Assembly: GCA_032207245.1 (NCBI GenBank)
Contig: CM063510.1
Coordinates: 157,081,258-157,145,257 of the forward strand
Source of the DNA: Pardosa pseudoannulata
Lineage: Eukaryota; Arthropoda; Arachnida; Araneae; Lycosidae
DNA length: 64,000 nucleotides
Direction: 5' to 3'
The position numbers and the translations under genes were made by a program. Positions 11,381 through 22,667 of the stretch are shown piece by piece; position 1 is the stretch's first letter; every line of letters begins with the position of its first letter. The notes beneath the pieces are model-generated. The model had not been told where the DNA came from, made no database searches, and saw nothing but the letters and a program-made list of their open reading frames with translations.

Positions 11381-11927
11381 TTAACACACTGTGTGCGGGC
11401 ACATTTCGCAGCGGAAATGTACTGGGAGAGGGCGTTTTGCGCTTAAATTTAGTTATTCAGCTAAATCTCAATAGATCGAAAATTATTTGATTTTTTAACC
11501 AACTTTTCGTATTTTATATTGAAATAGATAAACAAATATATAAATAGAAGTATATAAATGTTATTTATATATTTCTCTACCATAAAATTTTTGTAAACAA
11601 AAAATATATTTTTTAGTGGATAAATTTATAATAGTATCTTAAATATGAAAAATCAAATAGAAATAATAGTATGTAGTTATAATGTTTCCCTTTCTATGGT
11701 TCCGCATTGACTGGTGTAAAAACTAATTTTTTTTATTTGTCTAAATTTTTCCAGAATCTATGTAGTAGATTGGAACATTCGTCTTCGTTTTCCTGTATAT
11801 ACCGTTTTTTTTTTTGTACATGATAACAAACCATGTTGTTATACTAACCCGTACTGGTACGTGTCCCGCGCTCAAGTATCAATCGTCAGAAAACGTACTA
11901 GTAAGTGTCCCACGTACAATGCGTTAA
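11381..11927. mobile_element. piggyBac-like MITE flanked by TTAA
   Basis: The left end is TTAACACACTGTGTGCGGGC. The reverse complement of the right end is TTAACGCATTGTACGTGGGA. These are imperfect inverted repeats starting at the TTAA target (11381-11384 and 11924-11927). Near the right end an internal word (GTACTGGTACGTGTCCCGCG, then GTACTAGTAAGTGTCCCACG) is duplicated. There is no transposase. Confidence 0.7.
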
Positions 11928-12359
11928 TGTACAAAAAACATTACATGTATTATGGATGAAGAAAAGTTTCAATATATGATTCGGAAATTAAGCAAAAGTA
12001 AAAATTGTAAATCAGAATGGGAAACGTGAACCTTTTTAGAGGACTTTCAACTCGAAAATCAAAAGAAAAATCTTATGCCTTTACTTTAAAAAACCAAAAA
12101 TATTCTAAAAATTTAAATTTTTTAAAAAATTTAAATTTTTTTAATTTAGAAAATTAATATTTTTATTTCTTATATTATTTATATTACTATTATGTTATTT
12201 TTATTTTTATTTATTTTAATTAAAATAAATTTTTTTAAATTAAAAATTTTTAAAAAATTCTAAATTTATTCTTATTTTAAATTTAAATCTAAGGATTCAT
12301 TCTCAAAGGGCGTGTGGCAAATTGTGGCTCTTTGATTCAGTTGCAACTGAACTAGAGAG
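11928..12359. other. Intergenic, low-complexity AT-rich
   Basis: Runs of TTTTTAAAAAATTTAAATTT type sequence at 12090-12290; no gene or repeat family recognised. Confidence 0.4.
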
Positions 12360-12483
12360 TTAGGGATTAACGGATAACCGCGATTAATCTCTGTTTAAAC
12401 GGACAACTGCGTACCACCATTGGTTGGTGCCATGGCTTAATCTCGGTTAGTCGTTAAACAACTTTGGTGTGACCGGTCCTTAA
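12360..12483 (+). mobile_element. Palindromic MITE, copy A (left end degraded)
   Basis: It shares CGATTAATCTCTGTTTAAAC, ATTGGTTGG and a right end AACTTTGGTGTGACCGGTCC with the copies at 12840 and 21953. The left inverted repeat is mostly gone. Confidence 0.6.
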
Positions 12484-12839
12484 TCTCCGGAAGACAACCG
12501 GACTTTCCGATTACCTCTAATTTGCTATAATTAAATGCGTAGTTAAACTCTGATTAGTTACAACGGCCCAAGACTTTTTTCTATTTTTAAATGGCTTTTA
12601 TAAACTGCTTTGTACTTTTGTTCATTTCGGTTATTTGTAAATTTTGTTGGAAAGGGATATATACTTGTGCATGTTTTCAAAATCACTAATTTGTCGCCAC
12701 ATCTCTAAACATTTGAAATCTGTTCTCAACCTTGCAGCAATGCACTGAAAATGATACAGAAAGTATGGCATTGACAGTTTTAAATGGATTTTAACATTTT
12801 GTAAGAAGATTTATAATTTGACGTTTTATTATCTAATGA

Positions 12840-12980
12840 TTAAAGGCCAGTCACACTAAAGTCCTTTAACGGCTAAACACGATTAACTCGTAGCACCAAC
12901 CAATGGTGGGATGCAATACTCGGTTTAAACAGAGATTAATCGCGGTTAGCGTTAAACGACTTTGATGAGACCGGCCCTAA
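12840..12980 (-). mobile_element. Palindromic MITE, copy B (inverted relative to A)
   Basis: The left end TTAAAGGCCAGTCACACTAA and the right-end reverse complement TTAGGGCCGGTCTCATCAAA pair as inverted repeats. The interior reads ACCAACCAATGG and GTTTAAACAGAGATTAATCG, the reverse of copies A and C. Confidence 0.75.
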
Positions 12981-13635
12981 TGGTAGTGCAGTTTGTTCAT
13001 AGTCTATGGCATCATGTTTTTTCTTCACTCATCAGTTCGTTAAGTGTCATTCAGAGCTACGGGGTTCTATATGTTGATTCACGCGGTTTCGGATGGCCTT
13101 CTCTCAAACTGACATCGAAGGTAAATACACACTAATTCTTTTAAAAAGTTGCTGAATTCTTACACTGTTTTTCGCGGTTTCACATGACTGAGGCAATTTA
13201 AGAAGATGTTAACTTTAAAAATATCGGATTTTTTAAAGTGGTTTGTATTATAAACAAGGGTAACAAATTTGAAACTTGTATCTTCAATGTTTTTAAACTT
13301 ATACATATAATTTGCATTAGGGGCCATTTTTTTTTAACTAATGAGTACTGTAAATGGCATTTTCCCCCTGTTTGTTTTACTCCAAATTGGATACGTTCCT
13401 AATTCTAAATTTTTTCTACTTATTTTGTTTGGAAGAAACAAGCGTTAAGTTTTGTATAGAGCTTTTTGTAATACATAGGGTAACACTATGAATAAAGAAG
13501 TGGCTTTACTATATTATACACCGTTATAAAGAAAAAATGTCAATGCTTGGTTCCACTCTATCCGTAATGTTTTTTATAAAATATAAATCTAGAGATATCT
13601 AAATCCATTTACTGACTTTAATAGATTTTACTATT
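12981..13635. other. Intergenic, nothing recognised
   Basis: AT-rich, no ORF or repeat family identified. A 14-bp word AGCTACGGGGTTCT near 13057 recurs inverted at about 21574, too short to interpret. Confidence 0.4.
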
Positions 13636-13933
13636 CAGGGCCGTCGCCAGAAATTGTTTTCGGAGGGGGACCAAGGGAGAAAGACATCTTTATTTGTGAA
13701 TACTTAAATTTATGAAAGGTAAAGCACTGTATTTCCGGAATACAATGCCGGAAATACAATGCTGTATTTTCGGCTAGCTGCCAAGCAAGAGCGTTTTTTT
13801 TCTAAGAGAATAACTATGTTCATGAACAGCTAGGCAGATAGCGCGCACACACACAAACGTGGGACATTGTCTATCTACAAAATGGTCTTTCAAAATTTCG
13901 GGGGGGGGATCCCTCCCCCTGCCTACGGCCTTG
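13636..13933 (+). mobile_element. hAT-type MITE, short form
   Basis: The left end is CAGGGCCGTCGCCAGAAATT and the right end CCTACGGCCTTG. The 8-bp flanks TTACTATT and TTACTACT match at 7 of 8. It shares ends with the 619-bp copy at 61786-62404 but has an internally deleted body. Confidence 0.8.
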
Positions 13934-14689
13934 TTACTACTGACTTTAATAGTTTTAATAGATTTCCAAAGTATTTTAAAGCAATAATAATACTTCAGAT
14001 CTTAAAAATGTTTTACAAATTAAAAAAACTTGGACTTTATCTTCTTGAATTGCCTTAAATTGGATTCTAAAATACAAAACGATCAATATTTACTTTAATA
14101 CTTCGAATAAACTTGTTTTCTTTTTAAGAGTATCGTGTCCCCTTAATATTGAAGGGGTGTTGGGTGCATGAAATTTCATGCTTGACATGTCCATTATTTT
14201 TTTTTCAAACTAGTTTAACTGAACAATTCGTACACCAGTGTCTATAAATGAAATGTAGTTGATATCCCAAGCGCTCCAGATATTATTTGCTGCATGGAGC
14301 CAAAAATAAACATTTCAAAAATTTTAAGGTAAGATATCACTTTAAAACTAAACAAACCAACACTTAAATAACCAGTCAAATGACCGAACTTTATTTTTTT
14401 CTAATTATAAACGTATCAAATATGAAAATTGGAAGGAAATAGACAAATAAACTTTATTATAATTAAAAAAAATTGTATATTGTCAATTTTTAAGTATTGC
14501 AAACACAAAGAATAAGTTTTTAATTCATTTCCCATCGCATTTTTTACATAAACCTTATGGATCATTTGACCCGTTATATGGTATGTTTAGTGTTAAAACT
14601 ACGATATGACATATTTAGCAAGAAAAGTTGATAACACTTTAATTTTTCCACTTATCGGATTGACACAGCTGTTTTAAGGCACAGATGAC
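13934..14689. other. Intergenic, nothing recognised
   Basis: AT-rich sequence with no supported feature. Confidence 0.4.
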
Positions 14690-15905
14690 ATCTTGACAGT
14701 GTTCAATATCATATTTATTGTCATTGAATTTGGTAATAAATAACGAACTGCACATTTTCAAAAAAAATTCTTCATATACATTACATTTTGTTAGGCAATT
14801 TATGTTTTTACTTTAAATAAACTTCTTTCGCGTTTATTAAAAAGGGTATATGTACAAATATAAATAACTGGATTTCCTTAACTGGTTGAATCTATTGTAT
14901 CGTAATTTTGAAATAATATATTTTTATTTATTAGTAATGATATTCGTTGGTAGTGACCTATTTATGTGCTGTGGTGTAGTACATTGCTGTTATTTCAAAG
15001 CCACTAATAACCCAAATTTGCTTTATATCGTCTTTAAGTATAGTAAAATGCCACAGAACTATATTACAATATTCAAATCTAGAACAAAAGTCAAGGAAAT
15101 ATGCTAAAAAATATATATAAAAAAATTAAAAAGTAAAAGCACTCCACGTGCTACACCTGAAAGAAAAAATTGCCGAAGTCCCTTTTCCTTCCTTCTGAAC
15201 TACTCCAGCAACCTTAGACTTTTTCCATTATCCTGTGCTGATGCATTCGTTGTTCCATTGTCCTGTGGACAGACAATGTGTCCTTTCCCGGCTCTGTCCA
15301 GAAGAACCGGGACTCTAAGGATGGTCCTGAATCACCTCCTGGAGACCAATCACAACTCTCCAAAATTTGGTGAAGTTTAAGTGCAGTCGGTTTCACACCA
15401 CACGCTTCCTGGAGTCGCGAAAAAATACTTGGGCATGCAAACCACAACGTGTGAAAGCGGGCGAGCAAATCAGTTTCGCAAACCTTATGTAAAACATAGC
15501 TGCACTCTCACAGTATGATTTTTAGAGCTAATTGGCCATTTTAACAAGTGTGAGCCAAATTGTTCATAATAGAAAAATAATGTATAAATTAATATAAATA
15601 TCATTCAGCAACTTTCTAATGTAATTCAGTCACTGGACTAACCCTAAAAGTTCTTATACATTTAGAAATTTGATATTATTTGTCTGTCAATTTCATATTT
15701 AGAACTAGCACTAAAAACAAATCTTTTATAATTCAGCTATTGTATAATTTCTTTCGATGATTTTGAAAACATGTAGAGTCTAATAGTACCCAATGGGGAT
15801 TTATTAGTATATGTGTCTACTTCAAATGCACATGTCTAACAAATCTCTTTTCGGTTGGATCACTTTCAGAACTGTTCTATATTTCGGAAGGTAAGTATTG
15901 GGTAT
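14690..15905 (+). repeat. Left arm of a large inverted repeat
   Basis: Three blocks are inverted copies of 19058-19780. Near 14730-14800: TAATAAATAACGAA and TTCTTCATATACATTACA. At 14870-14965: ATTGTATCGTAATTTTGAAA and TTAGTAATGATAT. At 15505-15905: CAGTATGATTTTTAGAGC, CCCAATGGGGATTTATTAGT and CTTTTCGGTTGGATCACTTT. The stretch at about 14970-15505 has no partner in the right arm, so one arm gained or lost about 540 bp. A - strand ORF at 15214-15468 (84 residues, unrecognised) lies in that extra part, which is GC-richer. The element type is not recognised. Confidence 0.7.
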
Positions 15906-16208
15906 TTTAATACTGATTTCTTCACTAACATTTGATTGTTTTTATATACGCTTTATTACAAATCCGATCGAGTGAGGGATGACCATTTTTGGAATAGAGA
16001 ACCGAACCTCCCTGTCTTTGACTTATGAAGCCGACGTAAATGTCCTGTCAACCCCAATAAAGTAGCACCCTTGAGCAATATTTTTTTATTAACGATATCG
16101 TTTAATTGCCATAGTTGTCCCAATATAGCACAGTATGAATCTAATCTATTCTGTAAGGTCTACGAAAAGTAATGAATGTTCTCCTTGCTAGGATACTAAT
16201 TTTATACT

Positions 16209-16447
16209 TTAACCCTTTCGTGAGCAATTTTTCTCCCACAACGTTTTCAAACTTTGAACACAGAAGTGCTAATTTTATTCAAATGATCAAACAGTAGATG
16301 ACAGTGCAAAACTGAAGCGGGAATCGGTCTTTCCATTGTTATAATAGCAAGGCCAATATATTTAATGGGTTTGGTGCTTCCCACAGGTGTATTTTGTAAG
16401 ATCATGTAGGTGGGAAGGAATCTTCCCACGGCCTACGAAAGGGTTAA
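16209..16447. mobile_element. Short piggyBac-like MITE flanked by TTAA
   Basis: TTAACCCTTTCGTGAGCAAT at the left is mirrored by GGCCTACGAAAGGGTTAA at the right, with an inner pair TTCTCCCAC and GTGGGAAGG. At 239 bp it has no coding capacity. Confidence 0.75.
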
Positions 16448-17119
16448 ACTACCCAGATAATGTAATGGATTGCATGTTGTGCCCTGGTCCCGAGTAAGGC
16501 TTGGATGTAATTTTGCTGTCCCCTCGCAGGGAACAATGTTTGCTGCTACCATAATTAAACTGCAAAAAAATTGCAGCTATGAAGAGAACAATGTTAAAAA
16601 GGCTCTGAATTACAATTGAAGTTTTTATAGTTTTTCGGTGATTACAATTTTATCACTTTTTTTATACTGCAGCTGGCAATGCTGACATATATTAATGACA
16701 TATTAATGCCGCGGTTGGAAAGCTGCTACTCATTTAATATCACCCGGTGAACATATGTGGCTTAAGGAATGACCCCCAACTTCAGAGGACTTCGAGACCA
16801 CGAACCTATTTTAAGTACTATTATTGAATACGGTGGATCTTTGGCTTGAATTCGCAACCCTCTAGTTCTGAGATCGGCACCTTTGCCGACAGAGCTCCGC
16901 TATCCATTTAAATAAGAAAACTAACAGAGAGCCCATTATTATAGTGAGTTTCATTGCCGACCGCTAATTGAAAGAAACTATAAAAATGAACTACGATGGA
17001 AGGTTTGAAGTTTACATCGTTATTAGGTTCTCTCCGGGGCCTTTTTGATAAAGTAAGTTCTGCTATAATGGGAGATAACCGCACTGCTTAGTTACTTCTC
17101 TAAGTGTAATCGTTCCTAC
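16448..17119. other. Spacer of the inverted repeat, mostly unexplained
   Basis: No gene is seen. A tRNA-like relic may lie at about 16815-16915 on the - strand (GTCGGCAAAGGTGCC then GGGTTGCGAATTCAAGCC), but box spacing and stems are poor. Confidence 0.35.
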
Positions 17120-17990
17120 AAAATGTTCAACAAAAGGCCGATAGAGGGCGTTGTCATGCGATCTGTTTTCGGTCGTTACATGGCTCAACACCAAAAAAAC
17201 TATAAAAGAAACTACTTTTAGAAGGGAGGGTGGTTTGATAACCCTGTATCTAGAAGTCACGTTATAAGATACTTCAACCAAATGGATTTTCGTAATACAG
17301 CTAGCTGGCGCTGTTATGAAATTTCTTGACCGCTAGAGGGCTTTTGACACCGAAAAACTATAAAAGAAATTCCACCTCGAAGGGAAGGCGGGTTGGAGCT
17401 CTTTCTTTGCTAGATACCTCAATGAAATGGATTTTTGTAAAACCTCTAGTTGGCGCCGTTGTGGAATTTCTTGGTGGCCACTAGAGGGCTTTTGCATAGA
17501 AAATGTATAATACTACACTGCGAGGGGAGGGCACGTTTGGGAATTCGACTGGTATAATCCTTTTCAGAGTTTGCAGTGTAACTTGATAGGTGGCACTGAT
17601 AAAATTTTTTGGTGGCCGCTAGAGGGCTTAATGACCTAGAAAATGTGTAAAAGTAGCTACACCTAGAAGGGAGGGTGGTTTGGGAATTCTTTCTCTGCTA
17701 AATACTTGAACAAAATGGATTTTTGTAAAACCGCTAGGTGGCGCTGTTTTGAAATTATTTGGCCGCTAGAGGGCTTTTGACACTAAAAAAACTATAAAAG
17801 AAACTGTACCTAGAAGGGAGGGCGGGTTGGAACTCTTTTCCCACTAAATACTTCAACCAAATTGATTTTCTCAAAACCGATAGGTGGCGCTGTTATGGAA
17901 TTTCTTGGCGGCCGCTAGAGGGTTTTTGACACCGAAAACTATAAAAGAAACTACTCCTAGAAGGGAGGGTGGGTTGGGAACTCGCCCGGT
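17120..17990 (+). repeat. Satellite-like tandem array, monomer about 147 bp, about six units
   Basis: Landmarks recur with a period of 138-149 bp. CCGCTAGAGGGC or a close variant starts at 17138, 17330, 17478, 17616, 17763 and 17912; the first unit is longer. A second word of the form CCGCTAGGTGGCGC starts at 17298, 17443, 17583, 17731 and 17877. CTATAAAAGAAAC, then AGAAGGGAGGGTGG, follow in most units. Open frames through it (for example 17884-18129) are by-products. The array lies in the spacer of the 14.7/19.8-kb inverted repeat. Confidence 0.93.
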
Positions 17991-19057
17991 ACCCAGTTGC
18001 CTCGGCTTTATTAGTTACTTTCTAGTTTACGATGTTGCACGGTTCTCTTCTCAGGATCCTACATATTTCATTTTTACCTTCTCCCGTTTAAAGACAACTC
18101 TTGCAGAAGGCGCTGAACTGTATCGATAACTAGAATACTGACCACTAAGGACAAGAAAGGGAGGAACCACTTCCTTTTTTTCCAGTATGGTGAACGATTA
18201 AAAGGTTGTCAATATTTGTAATTATTGTGTCTTAAGATTGCTAACTATATAGACGATAGAATTTTCACCATTTTTGCCCAAAAGAAATCCAATATGGCTG
18301 TCACTTCAGAAATCAGGAAAGAACACATGTACTATAAAATATGCATCAAATATAAACGTTTCTTACAAACTGAAAATTTATTTCAAAAGTACTACAGAGT
18401 TATTTCACTGTATAATAGTTATAGGTTTACCACAATTCCAGAGATAGAATACAATCCTTATTTTCTAGGCTTTCATTTCAATTAAAATTTTAATAACAGG
18501 GCACACAACGTTTATTTTAAACATTATGGTGGCGTTTTTCCAGGTGTAGAATCTTTTCGGAATCTTGAAAATCCAAAGGTAGACTATAGAGTTCGAAACC
18601 GGATCAATCATTCGCTGAACAGAGCTAATAATTGGAAAAAACTTCTGATTAACATAAAAAAAGGGAACTAAATTTCAAATAGCAGGAAGCTATAGGATAG
18701 TTTGGGGAGCTACAATTTACAGTTTTGCAACCAGTTTTGCAGACCTATTGCCCTTGAAGAATCGAGTAACAAGAAGTGTAATATCACAAACTATGGTTAA
18801 AAGCGTTTGGAATTAACAAAATTCGGAGGCATTCTCTTAATTTTGGCGAATTTCTTAATTGAAGACATTTTTTGATTAGAATTTGAAAGTAAAAATGAAG
18901 AGCATTTCTACTTTTGATATAGAAACTATTCCACAAATCAGGTTTGAATATACCGTAGCTGACAAAATGTTTTCAAATAGTCTGCAGTAAGTCTTAAAAA
19001 TAAATGGGTGTAAAAATAATCAAGAATTCAGTGAAGATCAGGTTTAGTATGTTTGTT
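17991..19057. other. Unannotated sequence between the satellite and the right inverted-repeat arm
   Basis: AT-rich. An 86-residue + strand frame (18225-18485) has no recognised similarity and is probably chance. No other feature seen. Confidence 0.4.
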
Positions 19058-19780
19058 ACTTACCTTACGAGATATAGAAAAGTGATCCAACCGAAAAGAG
19101 AGTTGTTAGATATGTGCATTTGGAGGAGACACATATACTAATAAATCTCCATTGGGTACAACTGGACGGGAAACAAACATTGGCACAGTAATGTTTAATT
19201 CAGTAACAATTATAACTATGTAAAATTTCCTACTATTAATTCACCCATTATTAAAATACAGGCAATAGAAAAAGTTCAACATATATTTTAAATAGTAATA
19301 AATGGTTTCTAAAAAAGCTCTCAATGACGAAAAAAAGATAACTTTATACTAGATTTATATAAAAGAAAAAAGAATTCTAACTTTATAGTGTTTATTCATG
19401 GAATTAATAGACAAGCACAAATTTATAAAAACTTGCAGGGTTGACCCAACAAGTGAAATACGTTTTTAAAAAATGACCATTTGTTAAGGATATGGAAGGA
19501 TGGCCAAGCAGTTCTAAAAATCATACAGTAAGCATATAGGTGATTACTAACATATATCATTACTAAGAAATAAAAATATCTTTCAAAATAACGATACAAT
19601 GGATTCAATCAGTTGATTAAGGAAATTCACTGATCATTAATATTTCTACAGATACCTTTTTTCTAACGCAAGAAATTAGCCAAGTAAAAAGATAGATCGC
19701 CAAAATAAAACAATGTATATGAAGAAATTTTTTTAAAGTCGTGAAATTCGTTATTTATAACCAAATTTTATGAGAATGAA
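19058..19780 (-). repeat. Right arm of the large inverted repeat
   Basis: Inverted partner of 14690-15905 (see there), about 720 bp, lacking the middle 540 bp of the left arm. Identity is visibly imperfect, so the pair is old. The spacer between arms is about 3.15 kb. Confidence 0.7.
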
Positions 19781-20223
19781 TAGGGTTCCCCATTTCCACT
19801 GTCATCTGATCAGTAAAACATGGATCAAAGCGTTAAAAACTAAGTCTGTTGGAGGTAATTTTAACGTGCTTTCAACTTAAAAGTACTTAAAAATTTTGAA
19901 ATGGTAATATACTGACAAAATTTGAAATGTTCCTCCATTTTTGAATGTCTATTGGTTTATAGATTAATAATCACTAAAAAATTGTTAAAATGTAACGAGA
20001 CTTGTTTAGATCACAATTGTAACACAAATATAAAACCAATCAGTCTTGAATCTGTTAATAGACAAACTCTCTTGTTAAAAGCATTAATACTCTTACACTT
20101 AAAAGATTCAGACTGTAAACGTATTAATATAAAATTATCTATAGAATAAAAACGTTTAACCTCGTAATTATACTAGAATACCTACGTAAAGCAATTTAAT
20201 ATGTAATTAGTAATTTAAAATTA
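19781..20223. other. Intergenic, nothing recognised
   Basis: AT-rich. The + strand frame at 19922-20149 has no recognised similarity. Confidence 0.4.
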
Positions 20224-20499
20224 TTATTTTGAATCAGAATATTTAGTTTTACTGGTACTGTTAACTACGTCCCATACATTCTCGACATATTTTGGATCAA
20301 ATTGTGAAATTAAATAATTAAACTTCGTTTCCTCAGCTGTTATTCCACTGATTTTAAATTGAGCCTCCACTTGGAAAATCCATATTTCGGGTCTATCAAC
20401 CCAAAAAGGTGGTATTTTAACACTCACCTTGTATAATTCCTTGTCATCGTTGCTGACTTCACTGTTAACATTTGTATTTTCCGGTATAGAATCCGGCAT
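20224..20499 (-). pseudogene. Ty3/Gypsy-like gag N-terminal fragment
   Basis: A 91-residue open frame from ATG contains PPFWVDRPEIWIFQVEAQF, then ISGITAEETKFNYLISQFD, then YVENVWDVV. That is the usual start of Gypsy-superfamily gag proteins in arthropods (a PPFW..P..WF.Q.E.QF pattern). It stops after SDSK, whereas an intact gag runs hundreds of residues; no protease, RT or integrase follows. It sits about 20 bp downstream of the primer-binding-site-like motif. Confidence 0.75.
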
Positions 20500-20515
20500 T
20501 TTTGTCTTCTTATCA

Positions 20516-20540
20516 CGTCCGGGTCACCAAAATATCGTGT
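20516..20540 (-). promoter_or_regulatory. Retrotransposon primer-binding-site-like motif
   Basis: On the - strand the sequence TTTGGTGACCCGGACGTGAT lies just before the gag start, the usual position and form of a tRNA primer site next to a 5' LTR. The LTR would lie at higher coordinates (from about 20540 upward); its outer end was not identified. Confidence 0.5.
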
Positions 20541-21952
20541 ATTACTACGATATTAAATTAATTATACACTTAGTTTGAGCTATATTTATATTTTTTTCCC
20601 TTGATCAGGCATATAATCCAATTAAAAGAAACGAAACATTTTCCAGTCTTCTTAAAACAACAACTTTTATTTCATATATATTTTATAAAAAACTTTATAG
20701 CAAAACTTAAACTTTCAAAAAAGCAAACTGCAAACGATTTTTAAACTAAAAATAAATCATTGAGTCTGTGCTACCACAATTAATTTACAAACAGCAAAAT
20801 GAGCCTAAACACCGTTCAATTTTAAAGGGACATGGCACTAGTTTAAAAGAAAACGACTATCACACTAAATATTGGAATTGTTTTGTAATTTAGAATACAT
20901 TTTAAGGCAATTAAGGAGAATATGGTCTAATCAAGTCATTTCATTTTTTAACCCGTGAAATGTTTTTATTATTATCTTTGCTTCTCAGATGTACTCCAAA
21001 TATGTTCTATTAATTCTTTCTACGTAAATCTGAGTAAGAATTTTTAGATACCTCTAGAATAATATTTCTTAAAAAAAAACTTAAAAACAATGCATTTTGG
21101 TAGCATATATAATATATTTGTGTTTAACAAAATAACGAATCAACTCTTTCTTATTCCATTCACAGTTTTATCATATACATTACAGAAAATCAGTATACAT
21201 AATTTAACGCTTCCATGTTCAACACAAAGTAAGACTTGGAGTTTGTAAAGCATAGAATTTGAAGGAAAACAAAACGCGGTAATAAGAAATTTACAGCTTT
21301 CATTTGTCAAGAAATGCTATAAATTATATTATATGCACAAGTAACTTTAAAATAATAAAAATACAGATAATTTTTCCATACATATTTGTAAATGAGAACA
21401 CTACGACCCAATTGAAACAATTCGACATTCTTAAGGTTAAAGCCTGCTTCTATTGATTTCACAGAGTTAAATTGTAGAACAGTATAAGAACTCACAAACT
21501 TTATAAAAAGAACTATTTACCGTAAGTATCCGTCAGATAGTTGACCATTGAAAGCGTAGTGTTTCGAAGAGAACCCCGTAGCTACGATTCTAACGAGCTA
21601 TCCACAATCAGTGTGCTGAAAATTTTTGACAGCTCAGACTATTAAGAAACATTCATTCAATTAATCATTAAAGAATTAAAAGTTAAATTTATTACCTTTT
21701 TTCAACCTTTAATGCCATTACGTTTATATTTTTCGTTACCATTTTCAGTTCACTGCTGAGTGGAGAGATGTTGCAAGAAATAAGTTGTTTAGAGTTTACA
21801 CACAAATTAAATTCTCGTTTTCAACGAAATTTAGATGTAACCAATATCAACAAAAGTGCAAAGTACTTTAAAAAAAAACCATTTCCATCTTATAAAAAAT
21901 AGAACTAAGGCCTAATCTTACCAAGATTATCTACTTATTTAATTATAGAGAA
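20541..21952 (-). other. Possible 5' LTR region followed by unannotated AT-rich sequence
   Basis: By position this should begin with the LTR belonging to the gag fragment. A candidate outer edge is near 21631 (TGTCAAAAATTTTCAGCAC on the - strand), but no second LTR is available to test it. No gene was recognised. Confidence 0.3.
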
Positions 21953-22087
21953 TTAGAGCCGGACTCACCAAAGTCATGTAAAAGCTAACTGCGATTAATC
22001 TCTGTTTAAACGAAGAATTGCGATTGGTTGGCGCAATGTGTTAATCGCGGTTAGGCTTTAAACGATTTTGGTGAGACCGGAACTTAA
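21953..22087 (+). mobile_element. Palindromic MITE, copy C (best preserved)
   Basis: The left end TTAGAGCCGGACTCACCAAA and the right-end reverse complement TTAAGTTCCGGTCTCACCAA are inverted repeats. The interior carries GCGATTAATCTCTGTTTAAA and ATTGGTTGG, as in copies A and B. It is 135 bp, non-coding. Confidence 0.8.
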
Positions 22088-22271
22088 ATGTAACCGTAAA
22101 ATCAATGTAAGGTCTTACTGAGTTCAATTACATAGTGTTTCATATCTATGGTTATTTCTAATCAACTGTTATGCAGTGCATCTTTGATTTGTCACACTCA
22201 CTTTTTTATTTTAAGAGATGGCATTATTAGGATAAAAATCAATTTAGAATTTTTTTAGTGGAACCATTCTC

Positions 22272-22320
22272 ACGTGTACCATTGTGGAGGACTTTAAAAG
22301 TCCTCCACAATGGTACACGT
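22272..22320. repeat. Perfect 49-bp palindrome
   Basis: Two exact 24-bp arms (starting ACGTGTACCATTGTGGAGG) surround one central A. Such a hairpin has no loop to speak of. It belongs to no repeat recognised here. Confidence 0.97.
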
Positions 22321-22527
22321 TTACTTTTCTTTCTTTTTCTACATTTCTTACATTTGCTAGTGACAATTACGGGAAAGAATTTCACCAAAAATGAAAATTA
22401 TCTCTATTTTTCGCTCTATTATTAAAAATTGTGCCACTCATAAATTTTCCACTGTATGTATGGAAAGTATTTAAATAAAAATTTCAATACAAACCTCCCA
22501 GACGTACAGCCCGATAGATTAACACTA

Positions 22528-22667
22528 TGGTTTGGTTTAGAGCGCTACGGTGTACTGTGTACCTACTGCTTTAAGTTGATTCCGAACATTCATTCCAGCA
22601 GCGGGATTTGAACCCTCAAACTCCGGCATCGAATAGCAGCACCCTGCCATTTGGCCATTGTTGGGCA
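22528..22667 (-). mobile_element. tRNA-derived SINE, degraded copy
   Basis: Same family as 10780-10960: TGGTTTGGTTTAGAGCGCTA at the tail side, then GCGGGATTTGAACCCTCAAA and TTTGGCCATTGTTGGGC for the B and A box region. Part of the body is deleted and the boxes have mutated. Confidence 0.8.

Noticed and set aside
16815..16915. A third tRNA-derived SINE or tRNA gene
   Set aside because: Box-like words exist on the - strand, but spacing and stems are poor and no target duplication or second copy was found.
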